DNA of 43,173 nt from Chloroflexota bacterium (GTDB taxonomy: Bacteria > Chloroflexota > Dehalococcoidia > Lucifugimonadales > Lucifugimonadaceae), in assembly GCA_002730795.1 (NCBI GenBank), contig PCAX01000017.1, positions 30,866-74,038 on the forward strand, written 5' to 3'. The notes under the pieces were generated by a model. The model worked only from the letters and a program-made list of their open reading frames with translations. It was not told the DNA's origin and made no database searches. Below, piece after piece: positions 26,327 to 34,700 of this stretch. The position numbers and the translations under genes were made by a program. The first letter of the stretch is position 1, and each line of letters begins with the position of its first letter.

Positions 26327-27382
26327 TTAAATAATTTTCGCCAGTTCCGTTTGGGTATCAAGAATTAATTTTTCGGTGGTGGACCAGTTGATACAAGCGT
26401 CCGTGATTGAAACTCCATATTTTAGAGAACTTGGATTAACCAATCCCTGATTACCTTCATTTATGTGACTTTCTAACATAATCCCAACAATTGCTTTATT
26501 TCCCTTGGATTTTTGATCCATCACGTTTTTTAGTACCATTGGTTGACGTTTGTGATCTTTGTTTGAATTAGCATGTGAGCAATCTATTACCACACTGGGT
26601 TGAAGACCTGATTTTTCAATTAATTCTACTGCATCCGAAACTGAACCTTCATCATAATTCGGGCCTTTTGAACCGCCCCTGAGAATAAGATGGTTTGCAC
26701 TGTTACCTTTAGTGTGAATGATGCTTGCGTTACCCGCTATGTCAATCCCCAGAAAAGCGTGTGGAGAACTGGCGGCCACCATCCCATCTATTGCTATTTG
26801 GAGGCTTCCGCCTGTACCGTTTTTAAATCCTATTGGCATTGAAAGACCACTCGCCATTTGTCGGTGAGTTTGACTTTCAGTTGTTCGAGCCCCTATGGCT
26901 CCCCATGAAACTAAATCAGCTAGATACTGAGGAGTAAAAGGGTCTAGAAATTCTGTCCCTGTAGGCAATCCTAATTTATTTACTTCGATGAGAAACTTTC
27001 TTGCCCGTTTTAACCCCTGGGTAATATCAAAAGATCCATCCAAATTAGGATCATTAATCAAACCTTTCCATCCAACTGTAGTTCGTGGTTTTTCGAAATA
27101 AACTCTCATTACAACAAGTATTTGATCCTCAACTTTTTGGGCGAGATTCACCAAACGTTTAGCATAGTCCAGACCTGCTTCCTCATCGTGTATTGAACAT
27201 GGACCGACTATCATTAACAATCTTCTGTCTTGTAGATCAATTATCCGTTCGATATCTTGGCGCCCTTTTACAACAACTTCTGATATCTCATTAGATATCG
27301 GTAGGTTTTTTAAAAAGTCCGATGGTGGATCCAATTGTTGGATTTTAGAAACCCTGACATCTGATGTTTTTGATATTTCCAT
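26327..27382 (-). CDS. aroF: 3-deoxy-7-phosphoheptulonate (DAHP) synthase, class I
   Basis: This 351-residue enzyme of the AroF/G/H type catalyses the first step of the shikimate pathway, from phosphoenolpyruvate and erythrose 4-phosphate. Signature blocks are GPCSIHDEEAGLDYA, RVYFEKPRTTVGWKG, GARTTESQTHR and VIDCSHANSNKDH, which include the metal and PEP ligands (Cys, His, Glu, Asp). The N-terminal region needed for aromatic amino acid feedback in the E. coli paralogues is present. I cannot tell which amino acid inhibits it, so the symbol is nominal. It follows aroH and trpA, making a small aromatic cluster. Confidence 0.94.
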   Translation of the reverse strand: MEISKTSDVRVSKIQQLDPPSDFLKNLPISNEISEVVVKGRQDIERIIDLQDRRLLMIVGPCSIHDEEAGLDYAKRLVNLAQKVEDQILVVMRVYFEKPRTTVGWKGLINDPNLDGSFDITQGLKRARKFLIEVNKLGLPTGTEFLDPFTPQYLADLVSWGAIGARTTESQTHRQMASGLSMPIGFKNGTGGSLQIAIDGMVAASSPHAFLGIDIAGNASIIHTKGNSANHLILRGGSKGPNYDEGSVSDAVELIEKSGLQPSVVIDCSHANSNKDHKRQPMVLKNVMDQKSKGNKAIVGIMLESHINEGNQGLVNPSSLKYGVSITDACINWSTTEKLILDTQTELAKII

Positions 27383-27512
27383 AATTTTTCTAATTTATTT
27401 CTGACTATTTGAATATTTCTCTAAAATATCTGTCTGAATGATTCAGGTTAAATAATTAACAATAATTTCTGAAAGATTCGTTAATTTAACACTACTATTT
27501 TATATGGAGTTG

Positions 27513-27875
27513 TCATAAAATATCTGGCCTTAAGATGCTAGCGTCTCTAAGATAAGCATGAGATATTTCGTTCTGCATAAGATTTGTATTCCACATAATC
27601 AGAATCCGAATACATTTTTGTAAAGCCCCGTTTTTATGCATTTCATGGCTGCACATGAGTGGTACGTTGTCCCACTTAATTCTTTCTCTGGCCACCCTGG
27701 CGGGAAATTCTGCTGTCAGATCCGGACTGGTTGTAAAAAAAACAGCTGCTACGTCTTCTTGGTTTATATTGTTTCGGCGAATTAATTCTTCTAGTAATTC
27801 GGCTGAAGCCTGCATAATAGCCTCGGCCGAATTGTCCTGCACCGTAATGGCACCTTTAACTCCATGTATTTTCAT
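27513..27875 (-). CDS. aroH: chorismate mutase, AroH type
   Basis: This 120-residue monofunctional chorismate mutase of the trimeric B. subtilis fold converts chorismate to prephenate. Residues equivalent to the active site are seen in FPARVARER (Phe57, Arg63), LMCSHEM (Cys75, Glu78), KCIRIL (Arg90), HAYL (Tyr108) and LRPDI (Arg116). The conserved Arg7 is replaced by Lys7 (HGVKGAIT against RGIRGATT). ATG 27875 lies 20 bp after trpA. A 130-bp AT-rich spacer separates it from the DAHP synthase gene, containing a weak CTGAA/TTCAG repeat at 27434-27446. Confidence 0.92.
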   Translation of the reverse strand: MKIHGVKGAITVQDNSAEAIMQASAELLEELIRRNNINQEDVAAVFFTTSPDLTAEFPARVARERIKWDNVPLMCSHEMHKNGALQKCIRILIMWNTNLMQNEISHAYLRDASILRPDIL

Positions 27876-27895
27876 ATTCCCTATATTTTATCCAA

Positions 27896-28711
27896 TCAAA
27901 GATTTCCAAGTGTTTTTACAAAATCAGATGCTCGTTGAGGGGCCAAATCAATTTTATCTACCCCAATTTGTTCTATTAACGCAGCACCAAAAACCGCAGC
28001 ATCCGCATATTTGGCAATTTCCTCTACGTGCTGTTGAGTAGAAACCCCAAAACCTACAGCGACAGGGATATTTGTCGACTTCCGAACCTTGTCAACCAAT
28101 TTGCGAACTTCAACATTTACGGATTTTCTAGTCCCTGTTACTCCTAATACAGAAATACAGTACACGAATCCTGAAGCCTTTTGGCAGGCCAAATTTATTG
28201 TTTCATCAGTAGAAGTTAATGCTAGTAGCGGTATAAGCGATATGTTGTTTTTTGTAGCATTTATTAATAGTGGATCTGATTCTGAAGCGGGTAGGTCTGC
28301 TACTATCAAACCGTCCACACCAACTGACGCAGCCTCCAGACAAAAATTATCAAGCCCTCTGGCGTATATCGGATTGTAATATCCCATACAAACCAAAGGT
28401 ACTTTTACACCCCTAGATCTTATCTTTTCAATAACCTCAAGGCAATTGTCCATCGTAGTTCCGTTTTTTAGAGAGATACTACTAGATTTTTGTATAGTTG
28501 GCCCTTCAGCCAATGGATCACTGAAAGGAATTCCTAGTTCAACGACATCTGCGCCAGCGGCGCAAACGCTTTCTACAATATCCGGAGTTGATTTTAAATC
28601 AGGGTATCCTATGGTGACAAAAGGTATTAATGCTGCTCTGCCTTGCCTTTTAGCATTATAAATACTTGTTGATATTTTGTTTTTTTCTGAATTAATTTTC
28701 AATATAACCAT
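27896..28711 (-). CDS. trpA: tryptophan synthase alpha chain
   Basis: This 271-residue TIM barrel cleaves indole-3-glycerol phosphate to indole and glyceraldehyde 3-phosphate. The catalytic Glu is Glu58 in VELGIPFSDPLAEGP, and the position of Asp60 of the Salmonella enzyme is Glu69, a variant the family signature allows. GFGVSTQQHVEEI near the C-terminus forms the phosphate site. ATG 28711 overlaps the end of the CPBP gene by 13 bp. No trpB, trpC or other trp gene is next to it, so the pathway is split on this chromosome. It leads directly into aroH and DAHP synthase. Confidence 0.94.
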   Translation of the reverse strand: MVILKINSEKNKISTSIYNAKRQGRAALIPFVTIGYPDLKSTPDIVESVCAAGADVVELGIPFSDPLAEGPTIQKSSSISLKNGTTMDNCLEVIEKIRSRGVKVPLVCMGYYNPIYARGLDNFCLEAASVGVDGLIVADLPASESDPLLINATKNNISLIPLLALTSTDETINLACQKASGFVYCISVLGVTGTRKSVNVEVRKLVDKVRKSTNIPVAVGFGVSTQQHVEEIAKYADAAVFGAALIEQIGVDKIDLAPQRASDFVKTLGNL

Positions 28712-29658
28712 CCCAGTTTGTTTGAAAGGATAACTAATAATAGAGCTGTTGTGTTATGTAAACTATGCGCAAATATGGGCACCCATATCGTTTTAGTTCT
28801 CCAATATAAAAATGTAAAACTCATTCCAAGTACGAATGCTACAAAATAAGCACCTACATCCACATGGCTTACAGCGAAAACAATGGACGATATTATAGAA
28901 GCAATGATAATCTTTTTTTCCCCGCGGAAAAGCTTAATTAGACCCGAAAACATAAATCCTCTAAAAAAAAGTTCTTCACTTATTGGGGCAAGTACCGAAA
29001 CTATAATTAGCATCACAAATACATTTTCCCCAGTCGCGTTAAATAATTCTCTAGCACTATCAGGTGGAATTAGCTTTTCTATAATTCCGTTTGATCCAAA
29101 TTTGATTAATAGAGATGTCCAAACGCCTACGATTAGAATCGATATTATCCATGTAACTATGGCCAGTTTAATATCTTGTACCCACAACGGTTTTACAAAA
29201 CCCAAATTTCCGAAAGATGTTTTGTGTTTTCCTATCGTGAAAGATGCTGTAATTATTATCGTGGATAAACCTAAAAAAAATATTGTGGTTAAATCCTTTA
29301 CGCCAATTATGGTTTGATTCTGATTAGTGTCTGAGAATTGTGAAAAGTTAACTACAAAAAAAAAGACAAAACACATGCCAGTAAGAACAACTATGTACGT
29401 AGTTGGTATATGTGTAGATTTCATCAAATAATAAATTATCAATAGGGAACCTATCCCTACAATTAACGAAAATATTGGATATGAGAAAATTTTTGCGTCA
29501 TTAAAGGACGAGTTGAAATCAGGAGATATGATTGCCGCGAAAAAATTTATTAGTAATAGAATTAATACGGCTTGAACTATATCGACGTAAGACCACTTAG
29601 ACTTACTTATTACATCGATATTATTTCTTCCAGACGATGTCACCGTAGGTATTTTCAC
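28699..29658 (-). CDS. CPBP-family intramembrane metalloprotease
   Basis: This 319-residue polytopic membrane protein has about eight hydrophobic segments. The C-terminal half carries the CAAX protease / bacteriocin-processing (Abi) motifs: EE-FFR as SEELFFRGF (Glu228, Glu229, Arg233), FAVSH with His265, and AHSLHN (His298, Asn302). These form the intramembrane glutamate active site. Substrates in bacteria are rarely known. The start GTG 29658 lies inside the end of the MBL-fold gene (38-bp overlap); GTG 29643 is an alternative. The 3' end overlaps trpA. Confidence 0.88.
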   Translation of the reverse strand: MKIPTVTSSGRNNIDVISKSKWSYVDIVQAVLILLLINFFAAIISPDFNSSFNDAKIFSYPIFSLIVGIGSLLIIYYLMKSTHIPTTYIVVLTGMCFVFFFVVNFSQFSDTNQNQTIIGVKDLTTIFFLGLSTIIITASFTIGKHKTSFGNLGFVKPLWVQDIKLAIVTWIISILIVGVWTSLLIKFGSNGIIEKLIPPDSARELFNATGENVFVMLIIVSVLAPISEELFFRGFMFSGLIKLFRGEKKIIIASIISSIVFAVSHVDVGAYFVAFVLGMSFTFLYWRTKTIWVPIFAHSLHNTTALLLVILSNKLGWLY

Positions 29659-30283
29659 TCATCGGTTTGTTTTTAAAATATTCATACTCTTCTTTGGATT
29701 CTTTTATTGTAGTAAACGCTCCATGCCCAGGTAGAACTTTCGTTAGATCGGGTAGGTTGTGTAATTTTTCAGTTATAGATTTCAGGAGTTGAAGGAACGT
29801 TTTGTGACTACTTGATTTTCCAGGGCCGCCCGGAAACAGTGTATCTCCCGAAAATAGTTGAGGTTGACTACCTGGCGATTCAGCGGGTAACAAAAAGCAC
29901 GTCGAACCTGGAGTGTGTCCGGGAGTGGAAATAGACCTAATGACTATGCTACCGAATTGTTTCGTAGTATCGTCCGTTACAGATAAAATACTCTCGGGAG
30001 TCAAAGGTATAGATTGCGAGTCTTTTTTTCCTATTCCGACAGGGACTGGAAATTCACGGTACACGTCAGCGAACCCCGCTAAATGATCCTTGTGCCCGTG
30101 GGTTATATAAATGCCACTGATATTTTTCGTTCGAGCAGCCCGTATCAATTCCGATGGATTTTCAGGAGTATCTATAATAATTGATGTATTTGTCTGTTTA
30201 CACGATACTAGATAAGCATTATTCGAAAACCCCGACACAAATTTTTGAATCAACCATAATTTTCCCGAATATATTAGACTCAT
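29621..30283 (-). CDS. metallo-beta-lactamase fold hydrolase (glyoxalase II-like)
   Basis: This 220-residue MBL-fold protein carries the dinuclear metal motif HGHKDH (62-67), STPGHTPGS with the next histidine, FSGDTLFPGGPG with the bridging aspartate, and LPGHG near the end. This pattern matches the glyoxalase II / RNase Z-like thioesterase branch more than true beta-lactamases. No signal peptide is present. It sits 28 bp after ftsH and overlaps the CPBP protease gene, suggesting co-expression. The substrate is unassigned. Confidence 0.88.
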   Translation of the reverse strand: MSLIYSGKLWLIQKFVSGFSNNAYLVSCKQTNTSIIIDTPENPSELIRAARTKNISGIYITHGHKDHLAGFADVYREFPVPVGIGKKDSQSIPLTPESILSVTDDTTKQFGSIVIRSISTPGHTPGSTCFLLPAESPGSQPQLFSGDTLFPGGPGKSSSHKTFLQLLKSITEKLHNLPDLTKVLPGHGAFTTIKESKEEYEYFKNKPMSENTYGDIVWKK

Positions 30284-30311
30284 CCTATTATTCTAATTAT
30301 TTACGTTTGTT

Positions 30312-32246
30312 TTAAGAGGTTGCTTGAGGTTTAGGACCAGGTTTCTTATTTTGCAGATCGGTATTTGTTAATGTTTCTCCTTCATTTGATTCCTTATTTT
30401 TACCGTTTTTGTCAATTTCTTTTATTATCGGGATTTTTCCTTCTACTATGTCCCGGAATTGGTCATGATCCAAAGTTTCGTGTTCAAGCAAAAAATTAGC
30501 AACAGTATCCAGAATATCTTCGTGGGTATTCAGAATTTCATTTGCTTTATCTTCGCCTTTCTTCAAAAGCCGATCTATTTCGCTGTCGATTACCTGTTCT
30601 GTCTTAAGGGAGTAATTTCTTTCTTCTGACATCTCTCTACCGAGAAAAATCGTTTCTTGTCTTCGTCCGAAAGACCTATGCGTTAAACGGTCACTCATCC
30701 CATACCTCATAATCATTTCTCTAGCTATTGCGGTAGCTTGTTCAAAATCATTGGATGCCCCCGTAGTAATATCGCCACACTTCATAACTTCAGCAGATCG
30801 GCCTCCCATGGCTGCTGTAATTTGGGCTTCCAACTCATCGCGTGAGTAGTATGATTGATCCTCCTGTTCCCATCTGGTAAAGCCACCTGCGTGTCCCCTG
30901 CTAACTATGGATATTTTGGCAACAGGTCTACCTGCTGGAACAAAATGCGAAACCAAACCATGTCCGGCCTCGTGATATGCAGTTAATTTCCTATCTTTTT
31001 CACTTATAACCTTGGTCTTTTTTGCTGGACCCATCGAAACTCGGTCAATTGCTTCAGTCAAATTATCAGTTGTTATTTTAGTTTGGTTTTTTCTAGCTGC
31101 TAAAAGAGCTCCTTCATTGATTAGGTTCGCTAAATCAGCACCTGTGAACCCCGGCGTTTGTTTCGCTATATCCGACAGATCAGCGGACTCCTCCAAGGGT
31201 TTTCCCTTGGCATGTACATCTAAAATTTCGGTTCTACCCTTAACATCAGGGTTATCTACAGTTACTCTACGGTCAAACCTTCCGGGTCTCAGTAGGGCAG
31301 GATCTAAAATATCAGGACGATTTGTGGCGGCTATAACTATAACGTTAACTGATGTATCGAACCCATCCATCTCGACTAATATTTGGTTCAATGTTTGTTC
31401 TCTTTCATCATTTCCTCCGCCAAGACCTGCCCCTCTGTGTCGCCCCACGGCGTCTATTTCATCAACAAAAACAATACAAGGAGAATGTCTTTTAGCTTGT
31501 TCAAAAAGATCTCTTACTCTCGAAGCACCGACCCCAACAAACATTTCTACAAATTCCGATCCAGAAATGGAAAAGAACGGCACACCTGCCTCGCCCGCTA
31601 CGGCACGTGCTAACAGTGTTTTACCTGTCCCTGGCGGACCTATCAATAAAACACCGCGTGGTATTCTTGCCCCCAGGGCTTGAAATCTTTCAGGGTACTT
31701 CAGAAATTCAACAACCTCTTCTAATTCTTCTTTCGCTTCTGGAACACCAGCGACATCGAAGAATGTAACAGTAGCTTTATTCTGAGAGAACATACGGGCA
31801 CGGCTTTTTCCAAAACTGAAAGTTTGATTGGTTCCTCCTTGGGCTTGCCGCATCATAAAAAATAATAACCCACCAAATAGTATCAATGGCAGAAATCCAA
31901 CAATGACGCCGAAGAAACTAGATAAACCGCTTGCACCTTTCACTATTACGACATAATTTGATGGGTTAATCCCGCTTTCTGACATCAGCTCAGCAATGCT
32001 CGACCCTGATTCTTTACGTGATTTATATGATTGAACCCCATCGGTAATTTTCAAGTTGTCGCCGTTCACTTCAACCCTTACTTGGGAAGATTTTGCTCGA
32101 TTACGGGCCAGTTCTGGAACTTCATTTATACCGATTTCCTTAATTCCACTGTTGGAATTACTAAAAAACATATAAAACACTACCAGCGCAGCGACCACCA
32201 TTACGGCGTAGACCGTTATGTTTTTAACCCATCTGTTGTTTTTCAT
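30312..32246 (-). CDS. ftsH: ATP-dependent zinc metalloprotease FtsH
   Basis: This 644-residue membrane AAA+ protease degrades misassembled membrane proteins and some cytoplasmic regulators. Transmembrane segments lie at about 8-28 and 108-132, flanking the small periplasmic domain. The AAA domain has Walker A GPPGTGKT (203-210), Walker B VDEID (261-265) and the arginine-finger region RPGRFDRR. The zinc site is HEAGH (425-429). The C-terminal tail is charged and low in complexity. ATG 32246 faces the infC promoter region across 248 bp. It heads the nine-gene minus-strand run that ends with the aminotransferase. Confidence 0.97.
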   Translation of the reverse strand: MKNNRWVKNITVYAVMVVAALVVFYMFFSNSNSGIKEIGINEVPELARNRAKSSQVRVEVNGDNLKITDGVQSYKSRKESGSSIAELMSESGINPSNYVVIVKGASGLSSFFGVIVGFLPLILFGGLLFFMMRQAQGGTNQTFSFGKSRARMFSQNKATVTFFDVAGVPEAKEELEEVVEFLKYPERFQALGARIPRGVLLIGPPGTGKTLLARAVAGEAGVPFFSISGSEFVEMFVGVGASRVRDLFEQAKRHSPCIVFVDEIDAVGRHRGAGLGGGNDEREQTLNQILVEMDGFDTSVNVIVIAATNRPDILDPALLRPGRFDRRVTVDNPDVKGRTEILDVHAKGKPLEESADLSDIAKQTPGFTGADLANLINEGALLAARKNQTKITTDNLTEAIDRVSMGPAKKTKVISEKDRKLTAYHEAGHGLVSHFVPAGRPVAKISIVSRGHAGGFTRWEQEDQSYYSRDELEAQITAAMGGRSAEVMKCGDITTGASNDFEQATAIAREMIMRYGMSDRLTHRSFGRRQETIFLGREMSEERNYSLKTEQVIDSEIDRLLKKGEDKANEILNTHEDILDTVANFLLEHETLDHDQFRDIVEGKIPIIKEIDKNGKNKESNEGETLTNTDLQNKKPGPKPQATS

Positions 32247-32330
32247 GTAATATTCAAATGCCTAAGTTGTCTCAATCTACTTGCTTACTGATTTTACCAT
32301 ATTAGTATCGTAAAAATATGAAGAATTAAC

Positions 32331-32359
32331 TTGTGAGGTCTCCACCTTTTGAGTATAGT
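32331..32359 (+). promoter_or_regulatory. sigma-70-type promoter of infC-rpmI-rplT
   Basis: TTGTGA (32331-32336, 4 of 6 to consensus) and TATAGT (32354-32359, 5 of 6) are spaced by exactly 17 bp. Transcription would begin near 32366, just before the first leader hairpin. A weaker pair, TTGCTT (32281) and TAGTAT (32303), lies further upstream. Confidence 0.55.
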
Positions 32360-32365
32360 TTAACT

Positions 32366-32494
32366 AACTATTGAGTTTTTATCTCAATATAGATTGTAGT
32401 AGTAAACACGGGAAGTTTTGTATAAAGAACGCTTTTGAGTACTCGCCCGTGAAGTTATTATCAGATAGTTTTAGACAGTTTAGGGAGAACACAA
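32366..32494 (+). promoter_or_regulatory. structured leader of the infC operon
   Basis: The predicted 5' untranslated RNA of about 130 nt contains two clear hairpins. One is TATTGAG/CTCAATA (32369-32375 with 32383-32389, 7-nt loop). The second is a long-range CACGGG/CCCGTG pair (32407-32412 with 32446-32451) that encloses the palindrome GAGTACTC. The Shine-Dalgarno AGGGAG (32482-32487) follows. In many bacteria this leader is bound by ribosomal protein L20, which is encoded here as the third gene. A similar autoregulation is plausible, but the fold has not been tested. Confidence 0.45.
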
Positions 32495-33061
32495 ATACCG
32501 AGTAATTATAGGGTAAATAGTGGGATAAAAGTCCCAACTGTCAGGCTTATCAGTGGTGAAGACACCAAAGATTCCACAGTAGTACCGACGTCTGACGCGA
32601 TTGGAATGGCACAAAAAGTGGGTTTGGATTTGGTTGAGGTAGCCCCGAATCAGACGCCTCCAGTCTGTAGGATTATGGATTATGGACGGTTCAAATATAT
32701 CCAAGGAAAAAAGAAGAAAGAATCCCAGAAAGCTTCAAGAGCGGCGAGTAGAGCGAAAGAGGTTAGATTAAGTCCCGTAACGTCCGAGAATGATCTAGAA
32801 TCAAAAATAAGAACTGTCAGAAAATTATTGTATCAGGGAGCTAAAGTTAGAGTTTTGGTTAGATTCAGAGGAAGACAAAGAGCCCACCCGGAGATCGCAA
32901 TGCAGGTTTTACGAAAAGTAGCAGAAGGGTTATCCGATGATGCAAAAATGGAACGCCCACCTCAGATGGAGGGGCGCGCTATAAGTATTGTTCTTTCCCC
33001 GATACCGGGTTTAAAAAACAGAATAAAAAAACCAAATACGGAAGCTGAGATAACAGTTTAG
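32495..33061 (+). CDS. infC: translation initiation factor IF-3 (ATA start)
   Basis: This two-domain IF-3 of about 188 residues prevents premature subunit joining and proofreads start codons. The N-terminal domain is in frame from NYRVNSGIKVPTVRLI through GLDLVEVAPNQTPPVCRIMDYG, followed by the basic linker (KKKKESQKASRA) and the C-terminal domain ending in MEGRAISIVL. No ATG, GTG or TTG occurs upstream of ATG 32606, which would remove nearly 40 conserved residues. ATA 32495 stands 7 nt after AGGGAG, so it is chosen as the start. Rare AUU/AUA/AUC starts are the known basis of infC autoregulation in other bacteria. The gene leads rpmI and rplT. Confidence 0.93.
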   Translation: MPSNYRVNSGIKVPTVRLISGEDTKDSTVVPTSDAIGMAQKVGLDLVEVAPNQTPPVCRIMDYGRFKYIQGKKKKESQKASRAASRAKEVRLSPVTSENDLESKIRTVRKLLYQGAKVRVLVRFRGRQRAHPEIAMQVLRKVAEGLSDDAKMERPPQMEGRAISIVLSPIPGLKNRIKKPNTEAEITV

Positions 33062-33096
33062 AACATACGCTATTGGAACAATAAGATTGTAAGACT

Positions 33097-33294
33097 ATGC
33101 CAAAAATGAAAACCCACAAGGGTGCTAAGAAAAGATTTCACGTAAATTCCAGCGGTAATGTAATGAGGACTAAAGGTCCGAAGAGTCATTTTAGGAGAAG
33201 AAAAGCCAAAAGGGTAAAAAGACTTTTTGGCTCTAAGATTCTTTTAGATTCTACGGCTTTTTCCAAGAAAATTAGACAAGCTTTGGGGCATTAA
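33097..33294 (+). CDS. rpmI: 50S ribosomal protein L35
   Basis: This very basic 65-residue protein has the L35 signature: it starts MPKMKTHKGAKKRF, with the SHFRRRKAKRVKRL core in the middle. Length is typical. It lies 35 bp after infC in the conserved infC-rpmI-rplT order. The ATG has only a weak Shine-Dalgarno. Confidence 0.97.
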   Translation: MPKMKTHKGAKKRFHVNSSGNVMRTKGPKSHFRRRKAKRVKRLFGSKILLDSTAFSKKIRQALGH

Positions 33295-33352
33295 CAATAG
33301 GAATATTTTTCTAAAAAATTATTTTGAAATATTTTATTGATTGGAGAATTAA

Positions 33353-33706
33353 GTGGCCCGAATTAAAGGTGGCATAACAACTAGAAGGCGGCATAAGGCA
33401 GTTTTGAACGCTGTCAAGGGCCATCGTGGATCTCGAAATAGAAGGTATAGGGTTGCTAGGGAGTCATTGACTCATGCTTTAGCCTACGCTACGGCGCATA
33501 GAAGGTTGAAAAAGCGACAGAATAGGTCTTTACAAATCATTCGAATTAACGCGGCTGCCCGTATTAATGGGATTTCTTACAGCTCTTTGATCAATGGGAT
33601 GAAAATTACTGGTATTGAACTTAACCGAAAGTCTCTTTCCGATTTAGCGGTGTTTGAACCAGATGCTTTTTCAGAAGTTGTGAGCTTAGTAAAAAAAGGA
33701 ATTTAA
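33353..33706 (+). CDS. rplT: 50S ribosomal protein L20
   Basis: This 117-residue basic protein is needed early in 50S assembly and often represses its own operon. It starts MARIKGGITTRRRHKAVL and continues with the L20 KGHRGSRNRRYRVARE block, followed by the conserved RINAAARINGISYSSLI helix. The start is GTG 33353, with GGAG six bases upstream. No strong terminator follows. Only a weak ACTGT/ACAGT pair (33731-33748) lies in the 49 bp before the convergent ctaB stop. Confidence 0.97.
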   Translation: MARIKGGITTRRRHKAVLNAVKGHRGSRNRRYRVARESLTHALAYATAHRRLKKRQNRSLQIIRINAAARINGISYSSLINGMKITGIELNRKSLSDLAVFEPDAFSEVVSLVKKGI

Positions 33707-33755
33707 TCAAACTCCGCGGCTCATCTACAGACTGTGTCAGTAAACAGTGTAAATC

Positions 33756-34700
33756 TTATAATACTACTGTATCTACAACTGCAAATATGAAGATAAGAGC
33801 TAGGTATAAAATGGAGTATTTGTATAGAGATAATGCTCTTGTTTTATCTTGAGTTCTCCCCAAATTTATTGCACGGATGATAAAAACTAACGATAGTAAA
33901 AATGAGGTTGTACCATAGAAAAGGTCAAGTTCTTGATTTACAAAAGTAAAAGCCACTGTAAACAAAGAAAGAATAACCGAATATACTAGAATATTCATCC
34001 GAGTATGACGCTCTCCTTTTACAACCGGTAGCATGGGTATGCCAATTTTCGCGTAATCATCTTTTATCATTAAAGATAAAGCCCAAAAGTGCGGCGGTGT
34101 CCAGAAAAATACGATTAAAAACATCCAAGCTGCCGAAAGGTCAATGGTTCCTGATCCTGCAGCATATCCTACCAGTGGTGGCATGCAACCAGCTATACCC
34201 CCGATTACTATATTTTGGGAAGTCCGTCTTTTAAGTATCATGGTGTACAAAAAGAAGTACAATGCGGTCCCAAGTAAGGCCAATAAGGCGGCGATAATGT
34301 TGGTAAGCGTATATAGAACTACAAACGATAATATGTTAAGCAACACACCCCAAATCGTTGCCGATAAAGTTGATATTCTATTTTCAGCAACGGGACGATT
34401 TTTTGTACGCCCCATGGCGCGGTCAAGTTTGTGTTCGTAGGCCATATTTAAGGAACCCGCCCCTCCGGCCGCAAATGCTCCTCCTACCAAGACTCCGAGT
34501 ATCACATTCAAACCTGGAAAACCTTGCGCTCCAATAAAACAACCTGATAATCCAACCACCAGCAATAAGGAAATTACTCTTGGTTTTGTAAGAGCAATGT
34601 AGTCCTTAATTTTTGCTATTATTCTTTGCCCTATTTTTCCAGAAGTTATATCGAGTTCTTTGTTAATCATGTTTGAATAATGGCTAAATAGTGAAGTCAA
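33756..34700 (-). CDS. ctaB: protohaem IX farnesyltransferase (haem O synthase)
   Basis: This UbiA-type prenyltransferase of about 314 residues and nine membrane segments converts haem B to haem O. The first Asp-rich motif is NMAYEHKLDRAMGRTKNRP, with Glu in place of the first Asp of the usual NxxxDxxxD. The second motif is DDYAKIGIPMLPV. The TTG at 34700 overlaps the ctaA stop (TTGA), indicating coupling; ATG 34670 is a plausible later start. With CtaA it supplies haem A to an aa3-type oxidase, whose genes are not in this window. Confidence 0.94.
   Translation of the reverse strand: MTSLFSHYSNMINKELDITSGKIGQRIIAKIKDYIALTKPRVISLLLVVGLSGCFIGAQGFPGLNVILGVLVGGAFAAGGAGSLNMAYEHKLDRAMGRTKNRPVAENRISTLSATIWGVLLNILSFVVLYTLTNIIAALLALLGTALYFFLYTMILKRRTSQNIVIGGIAGCMPPLVGYAAGSGTIDLSAAWMFLIVFFWTPPHFWALSLMIKDDYAKIGIPMLPVVKGERHTRMNILVYSVILSLFTVAFTFVNQELDLFYGTTSFLLSLVFIIRAINLGRTQDKTRALSLYKYSILYLALIFIFAVVDTVVL

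Noticed and set aside
27896..28711. TrpA with Glu69 at the Asp60 position as an inactive enzyme
   Set aside because: The family signature accepts Asp or Glu at this position and the rest of the active site is intact.
31012..31683. Plus-strand open frame of about 223 codons inside ftsH
   Set aside because: It is the antisense shadow of the highly conserved AAA domain. Its translation has Ser/Pro-rich composition and no recognisable fold or ribosome binding site.
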